Assembly: GCA_016707685.1 (NCBI GenBank)
Contig: JADJHE010000037.1
Span: 1-11,599 of the forward strand
DNA length: 11,599 bases
Source: Bacteroidota bacterium
GTDB taxonomy: Bacteria; Bacteroidota; Bacteroidia; 2-12-FULL-35-15
Reading direction: 5' to 3'
Under the pieces are notes generated by a model. The model had not been told where the DNA came from, made no database searches, and worked only from the letters and a program-made list of their open reading frames with translations. Shown piece after piece: positions 7,492 to 11,599 of this stretch. Every line of letters starts with the position of its first letter. Within the stretch, counting starts at the first letter, position 1. The position numbers and the translations under genes are program-made.

Positions 7492-8940
7492 GTTAAGTTT
7501 TCTTATTAAATTTTACAAAATTAAACCACAAAAAATTTACAGTTTTACTAATGATGCACTGGCAGATTATGATGCGGTTGGTATTGCAGCACTAATTAAA
7601 AAAGGAAGTTTCACCCACACGAGATTGTATCGGCCAGTATCAAGCGAGCGCAAAAGGTAAATCCCGAACTAAATGCCATCGTAACAAATTGCTTTGATAA
7701 AGCATTGATAGATCCGGCTAATCCATCTTCTGGATTTTTTTCGGGCATACCCATTTTTTTTAAAGACATGACACAGGTAGAAGGTATGCCTACCTATTTT
7801 GGTTCCGAAGCATTTGCCAATGCAAAAGTAGCGACAGAAACCGACCGAATAGCAAAACAAATTTTCGCCCAAGGTTTTATCAACCTCGGCACCAGCTCTG
7901 TGCCAGAGTTCGGCTTTACGTGCTCAACTGAATTTCCAACTTAAAAGGACACTTGCAATCCATGGGATACTCAATATTCTGCCGGAGGTTCTTCGGGGGC
8001 TGTTGCTTTGGTAGCAGCAGGCGTATTGCCTATTGCGCATTCAGCAGATGGAGGCGGTTCTACTCGTATACCCGCAGCATGTTGTGGTGTGGTTGGCTTA
8101 AAACCAACTCGGGGCAGATTGTGCTATTCTAAAATATTTGAAAAGCAAATTGTAGAAATCGCTACTGATGGTGTTATTACCCGCTCGGTGCGCGACACCG
8201 CTTACTTTTATGCCGAAGCAGAAAAATTTTATCACAACAAAAAACTGGCTCCCATTGGTTTGGTGCAAACACCCAACAAAAAGAAACTAAAAATAGGGTT
8301 CACCGGTGACTCTATTAAAGGGATGAAAGCAGATGCCGTTACCATGGCCGAGTTAAACAAAACAGCAGTGCTTTTAGAAAGTTTGGGGCATGAAGTAACA
8401 CTCATTGATCTACTGGTTAGCGATCAATTTATGGATGACTTTGTGAATGTATGGGCCATGTCGGCATTTGTTTGCAATCATTTTGGGAAACAGATTTTTG
8501 GTAACCATTACCAACCCGAAAAACTTACTAAACTAACCAAGGGTTTAGCCAAGCATTATTGGAAAAACAAGCTGTCTACTCCGTTTTTTATTTCGCGCCT
8601 TAAAAAAAGCTATTATGATTATGAAAAGATGTTAGCCGAATTAGAATTAGATATTATTCTTACCCCTACCTTATCTCATGCAGCGCCAGAGTTAGGTTAT
8701 TTGGGGATGAATCTTGAGTTTGAAGAAATGTTTCCGCGCATGATGAAATGGGCATGTTTTTCGCCCTATTCAAACGCTTCAGGTGCTCCATCTATCAGTT
8801 TACCTCTTGGTTTCGATGAAAAGAAGGGTCTTCCGATTGGAATGCTGTTTTGGGCAAATCACGGAGAAGAAAAACTTTTGCTTGAATTAGCTTTACAATT
8901 AGAAGAAGCAAAGCCTTGGAAAAAGATTACAGATCTATAA
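7466..8940 (+). pseudogene. Amidase-signature-family hydrolase, frameshift plus in-frame stop
   Basis: Amidase-signature enzymes hydrolyse amides or esters with a Ser-cisSer-Lys triad. All parts are visible. Lys is in GIPIFFKDMTQVEG, the GGSSG glycine-serine motif is near 7981-7998, and the cis-Ser and nucleophile are in HSADGGGSTRIPAACCGVVG, followed by LKPTRGRL. A likely start is ATG 7466, overlapping the monooxygenase end by 26 bases (MIAIYITDKLSFLIKFYKIK). Two lesions break it. A one-base loss just before 7621 comes after KKGSFTH, where EIVSASIKRAQKVNPELN continues in another frame. A TAA at 7942-7944 lies in otherwise perfect frame between CSTEFPT and KDTCNPWDTQYSAGG. The repaired length is about 490 residues, typical of the family. 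The rest, through a C-terminal AKPWKKITDL, is intact. The substrate is unknown. Confidence 0.87.
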
Positions 8941-8952
8941 ATAAAAGAACTT

Positions 8953-10163
8953 ATGAAAATGATTAATCCTTTATCCAATCTCCATTTATCGGAAGAAAAC
9001 AGAAAATGGCTATTACCTATAGGGCTGCTCTTCTTTGTTTTTTTCTTTGTGGTAATGGAATATACTATTCTCGTTTCTTGGACGCTACAAGCTGTAACAA
9101 TAGACAGCAAGGTGTTTTTTAACGCAACACAGTATTCATTGTATGCGCAAATAATGCTTGTTGCCATTGCTATACTTAGTGTCTATCGAATAGGGTTAGC
9201 ACTGTTCGATTTTTATAGATTCAACAATATACCCGGGAATAGAGTGTCAGCAAATTATTTGTATTGGATAATAAGCGGCAACTTTTTATCGCAATTGGTT
9301 TTTATAGCATTCGCTTTTATAGTAGCGTATAGTATCCATTTGTTATTGGGTTGGAATGCCAATGATGTCTTTCGCTTTATTACCAATGAAAGTTCAGCAA
9401 TCAAGCACATTTATTATTTAGTTCCCAATATAGTGCAGTTGCCGGGTGTGGTAGCCGCCATTATCATTTTCTTAGTTTGGTCGTTTCTTATGTACGCCAA
9501 TCACTACCTAAGTCATGTATCGCGCTTCATGTGGTTGTTTTCGCATCGTCAGCACCATGTAGCTACTGCATTAACTAACGGTACCGGATTTTGGCCGATA
9601 TGCAGTTTATCTTAGGCTGGGCAGTCATCATTATTGAAACGGTTATTGCTGTAATCGTTTCTCGATTAATTACTACTGACCAAGAAACTATTATGGTTTT
9701 GTTTTTTGGCTATGCAGTCTTTTATCAGATATTGGAGATAAGCAATCATGCATCCACTTTTTATCAACCCATTAAAAACAACCTCGTCTTAAATTTTATT
9801 TCTAAAATCTTTGTAACCGGGCCTTATCATGTATTGCATCATTCATCTTATGAAGAACATGCTATGGCCAACCTTGGTGGAAATATCGGTATATGGGATT
9901 TTGTTTTTGGCACCTATTGTGAATTACCGGAGCAAGTCCCTCCTTTTGGGCTGACGAATCAACCTGCATTAGAATTATCGGCAATGGCTATAGTTTTTGG
10001 AGGGTTACAGCAACTGTTTTACGAACTGAAACACAACAAAGATTTTAAGACAAGGTTCAACATCATTTTTGGAGGAATCTACTATAAACCGCCTATTACA
10101 AAAGACTTTTTAATGATTGCAGATGGTGGATACCATGTGGAATTGCATCGCATAACAGCATAG
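8953..10163 (+). pseudogene. Fatty-acid hydroxylase / sterol-desaturase-superfamily membrane enzyme, frameshifted
   Basis: This integral membrane di-iron oxygenase family hydroxylates or desaturates lipids. Transmembrane segments lie near residues 18-38, 62-88, 104-130 and 165-182. The histidine clusters are NHYLSH and SHRQHH in the first part, and GPYHVLHHSS in the second, followed by NLGGNIGIWDFVFGTY, the usual end of the catalytic core. The frame breaks in the T run 9589-9592. Adding one T turns TGFWPICSLS-stop into TGFLADMQFILGWAVIIIE and continues to TAA 10161-10163, giving about 403 residues. ATG 8953 is the start, 12 bases after the amidase stop, so it was co-transcribed. As read, the first fragment has one histidine cluster and the second another, so neither could hold the metal site alone. 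Substrate unknown: alkylglycerol-type, sterol or fatty acid are all possible. Confidence 0.85.
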
Positions 10164-10208
10164 TTTCTTTCTTCATGGTTACTTGGTGTCAAACCCATTT
10201 AATTATTT

Positions 10209-10346
10209 AAGATTTAGAACACGTCATGCAGCAATGTGACGTGTTTTGTTTTGGCGTACCCTTCGCTGCGCTACGGTCAGGCTTTCGCTGCAAGTCCTCG
10301 TACCGCTTCCAGCGTTACCGCAGGGCTTTCCGCTGCAATCTTTCAC
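10209..10346 (+). repeat. Dispersed intergenic repeat, copy 2
   Basis: This block matches the repeat after clpP (4929-5078) from AAGATTTA through the hairpin to CGCTG and AATC. The middle part differs and lacks the GCACTATG inverted repeat. Similarity stops near 10346, where the AT-rich left flank of the IS110 element begins. The end of similarity may therefore mark an insertion into the repeat. Confidence 0.72.
10218..10252 (+). terminator. Rho-independent terminator after the hydroxylase pseudogene
   Basis: AACACGTCA (10218-10226) and TGACGTGTT (10237-10245) form a perfect 9-bp stem with a 10-base loop, followed by TTGTTTT. It would end transcripts of the monooxygenase-amidase-hydroxylase run. 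Compared with the clpP hairpin, a T:A pair is replaced by C:G, so pairing is kept. Confidence 0.7.
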
Positions 10347-10394
10347 CTTTAGGTTTGTCCTATAAATAATTATTAGATTAAAGATTGTAAAGCT

Positions 10395-10532
10395 AACCAA
10401 CCAACTGTGGGGAACTATATCGCTCACCAGTGTAGAACTATCCCGCGATTCAGCCCACAGTTGGTTGTTTGAACAAGCATCAAATAGAAATTTGGATAAG
10501 CTCCATTAGTAAGGTATTGATAGTGTTCAAAC
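10395..10532 (+). ncRNA. Candidate IS110 bridge RNA (two tandem internal-loop hairpins)
   Basis: Hairpin A has a perfect 14-bp base stem, CAACCAACTGTGGG (10398-10411) with CCCACAGTTGGTTG (10454-10467), and an inner 5-bp stem ATCGC/GCGAT (10419-10423/10445-10449), leaving internal and apical loops. Hairpin B has a 9-bp stem GTTTGAACA/TGTTCAAAC (10467-10475/10524-10532), an inner ATCAA/TTGAT (10479-10483/10517-10521) and an apical TGGA/TCCA (10493-10496/10502-10505). In IS621-type elements the non-coding left end upstream of the recombinase encodes an RNA with a target-binding loop followed by a donor-binding loop. The order, size and position here agree. The transcript ends and guide bases are not determined, and the assignment is by architecture only. 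Confidence 0.5.
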
Positions 10533-10572
10533 TTGGTCAGCCCTATTTATTCATTCTAAAACTAAAAAAAGC

Positions 10573-11490
10573 ATGGAAGATTATCAATGGTTTATGGGTA
10601 TAGATGTGTCCAAATCTAAGTTAGATATTACACTACTGGAAGGGAGCGAAAAACGACATTATTCAGTAATTGAGAATAATGAAAAGAGTATTAAACAGTT
10701 CATTAAAGACCTGACAGCCATAGCAGGCTTTTCATTGAAGCACTGTTTGGTTTGTATGGAGCATACGGGTATTTACAATGCACATCTATTGACAATATCA
10801 AAGGCGCAAGCGTGGAATTTGTGTTTGGAATCTGCCATTCAAATCAAACAATCAGGTGGGTTGCAACGTGGTAAGAATGATATAATAGACTCTTATCGTA
10901 TTGCCTTATATGCCTATAAAAACAAATCATTTTTGAAGCTATGGGAAGCTCCACGGGAAGTGATTCTAAAGCTTAAAAAGTTAAGTGGAGTAAGAGAACG
11001 TCTTCTTCAGGCAAAGGTTCAATTAGAACGAACACTAAAAGAAGATAAAGACTTTCAATCAAGCCACTTAAACTCATTTTTAGGGAAATGTTGTGCAAAA
11101 AGCATTAAAGCAATAGAAGGAGATATAAAACGGACAGAAGAGCAAATACAACTAGTAATCGCCTCCGATGACGAACTTTCTCGTTTATTTAGCATTGTTG
11201 AATCAGTGCCTGGTGTTGGTCGTATATCAGCAACAGAGATCGTCATCACTACAAATGAGTTTAAAAATATACATGATGCGAGAAAATATGCTTGTTATGC
11301 CGGAGTTGCTCCCTTTGAGCATTCTTCAGGCTCTAGCATACGAGGGAAGACACGGATATCTAAAAAGGCAAATCTACAGGTAAAAACAAGACTCCACATG
11401 GCCTCATTAGTAGCTGCAGTTCATTATGAAGAATTTAGATTGTATTATCAGCGAAAGGTAGCGGAAGGCAAAACAAAATGTGTGTTCTAA
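10573..11490 (+). CDS. IS110-family DEDD transposase/recombinase, C-terminal end lost by frameshift
   Basis: IS110 recombinases excise and insert the element through a RuvC-like DEDD domain and a C-terminal Transposase_20 domain with a catalytic serine, in IS621 guided by a bridge RNA. Here Asp11 (GIDVSKSKLD), Glu63 (CMEHTGIY), Asp103 and Asp106 (KNDIIDS) supply the DEDD set. A helical linker (about 130-200) leads to VPGVGRISATEIV (212-224) and YAGVAPFEHSSGSSIRGK (242-259), which holds the likely nucleophilic serine. The frame ends at 11490 (TKCVF) because an A is missing in the run 11470-11473. Further frame changes (an extra A at 11501-11504, and a net change near 11530-11540) are needed to read NKMCVLNAVR, NKLVHRIFAC and LYEKNYDPKFG to TAA 11580-11582. 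About 30 C-terminal residues are thus lost. Activity is doubtful, though all catalytic residues remain. Confidence 0.88.
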   Translation: MEDYQWFMGIDVSKSKLDITLLEGSEKRHYSVIENNEKSIKQFIKDLTAIAGFSLKHCLVCMEHTGIYNAHLLTISKAQAWNLCLESAIQIKQSGGLQRGKNDIIDSYRIALYAYKNKSFLKLWEAPREVILKLKKLSGVRERLLQAKVQLERTLKEDKDFQSSHLNSFLGKCCAKSIKAIEGDIKRTEEQIQLVIASDDELSRLFSIVESVPGVGRISATEIVITTNEFKNIHDARKYACYAGVAPFEHSSGSSIRGKTRISKKANLQVKTRLHMASLVAAVHYEEFRLYYQRKVAEGKTKCVF

Positions 11491-11599
11491 ATGCTGTAAG
11501 AAAACAAGTTGGTACATAGGATTTTTGCATGTGAAGGGAAAATAGATTGTATGAAAAAAACTATGATCCGAAATTTGGTTAAACCATAGAAATCGCGGG

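Larger units (their letters stand above)
10395..11599 (+). mobile_element. IS110-family insertion sequence (right end and exact left end unresolved)
   Basis: The element consists of a structured non-coding left end (about 10395-10572), a DEDD recombinase gene, and at least 17 bases past the repaired recombinase stop at 11582. IS110 elements generally lack classical terminal inverted repeats and often make no target duplication, so borders cannot be set by eye. The left border lies somewhere from 10347 to 10395, directly after a palindromic dispersed repeat. Members such as IS621 are known to insert in REP-type palindromes, which fits this position. The right border is at or beyond the window end. 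Confidence 0.7.

Noticed and set aside
7466..10163. Stop-codon reassignment as explanation for the amidase TAA
   Set aside because: Neighbouring genes use TAA as a normal terminator and the same block carries several frameshifts, so decay is simpler.

Overview
The window looks like chromosomal DNA of a Bacteroidota (Bacteroidetes) bacterium. It is AT-rich, its housekeeping proteins (UvrC, ClpP, ComF) read like that phylum, and it has little Shine-Dalgarno use, several TTG/GTG starts and short palindromic intergenic repeats. This placement is an inference from protein character; no marker gene proves it.

Layout. (1) 1-765: the 3' part of a membrane methyltransferase (+ strand), then, convergent to it, a small antitoxin-like gene and a zeta-toxin-like gene cut off just after its Walker A motif. 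(2) 863-4160: intact minus-strand genes for a ComF-like phosphoribosyltransferase and UvrC, then a small peptidoglycan-binding-like protein and a single-pass membrane protein. The last two read as two halves of one gene split by a lost T. (3) 4312-4917: intact clpP on the + strand. (4) 4918-5540: about 620 bases without a gene, filled with palindromes and repeats. (5) 5541-10163: a run of decayed + strand genes: a Crp/Fnr-type regulator (three indels, no 5' end), a Baeyer-Villiger-type flavin monooxygenase (one indel), an amidase (one indel and an in-frame stop) and a fatty-acid-hydroxylase/sterol-desaturase-type membrane di-iron enzyme (one indel). (6) 10209-10346: a second copy of the repeat that follows clpP, so the decayed block lies between two direct repeats. 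(7) 10395-11599: an IS110-family element. Its structured left end resembles a bridge RNA, and its DEDD recombinase is frameshifted near the C-terminus.

The monooxygenase, amidase and hydroxylase were probably co-transcribed: the amidase start overlaps the monooxygenase end, and only 12 bases separate the amidase from the hydroxylase. Together with the regulator they suggest a lost oxidative/hydrolytic pathway for a lipid, ketone or amide. The substrate cannot be read from the sequence.

Nearly all disruptions are one-base changes, mostly in short A or T runs. They cluster in accessory genes, while comF, uvrC and clpP (about 3.1 kb) have none. This favours real gene decay over random sequencing error, but raw reads would have to confirm it. 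The most interesting feature is the two-hairpin left end of the IS110 element, a candidate bridge RNA. Nine bases of its first hairpin are exactly complementary to the last nine bases of the window, just past the recombinase stop.
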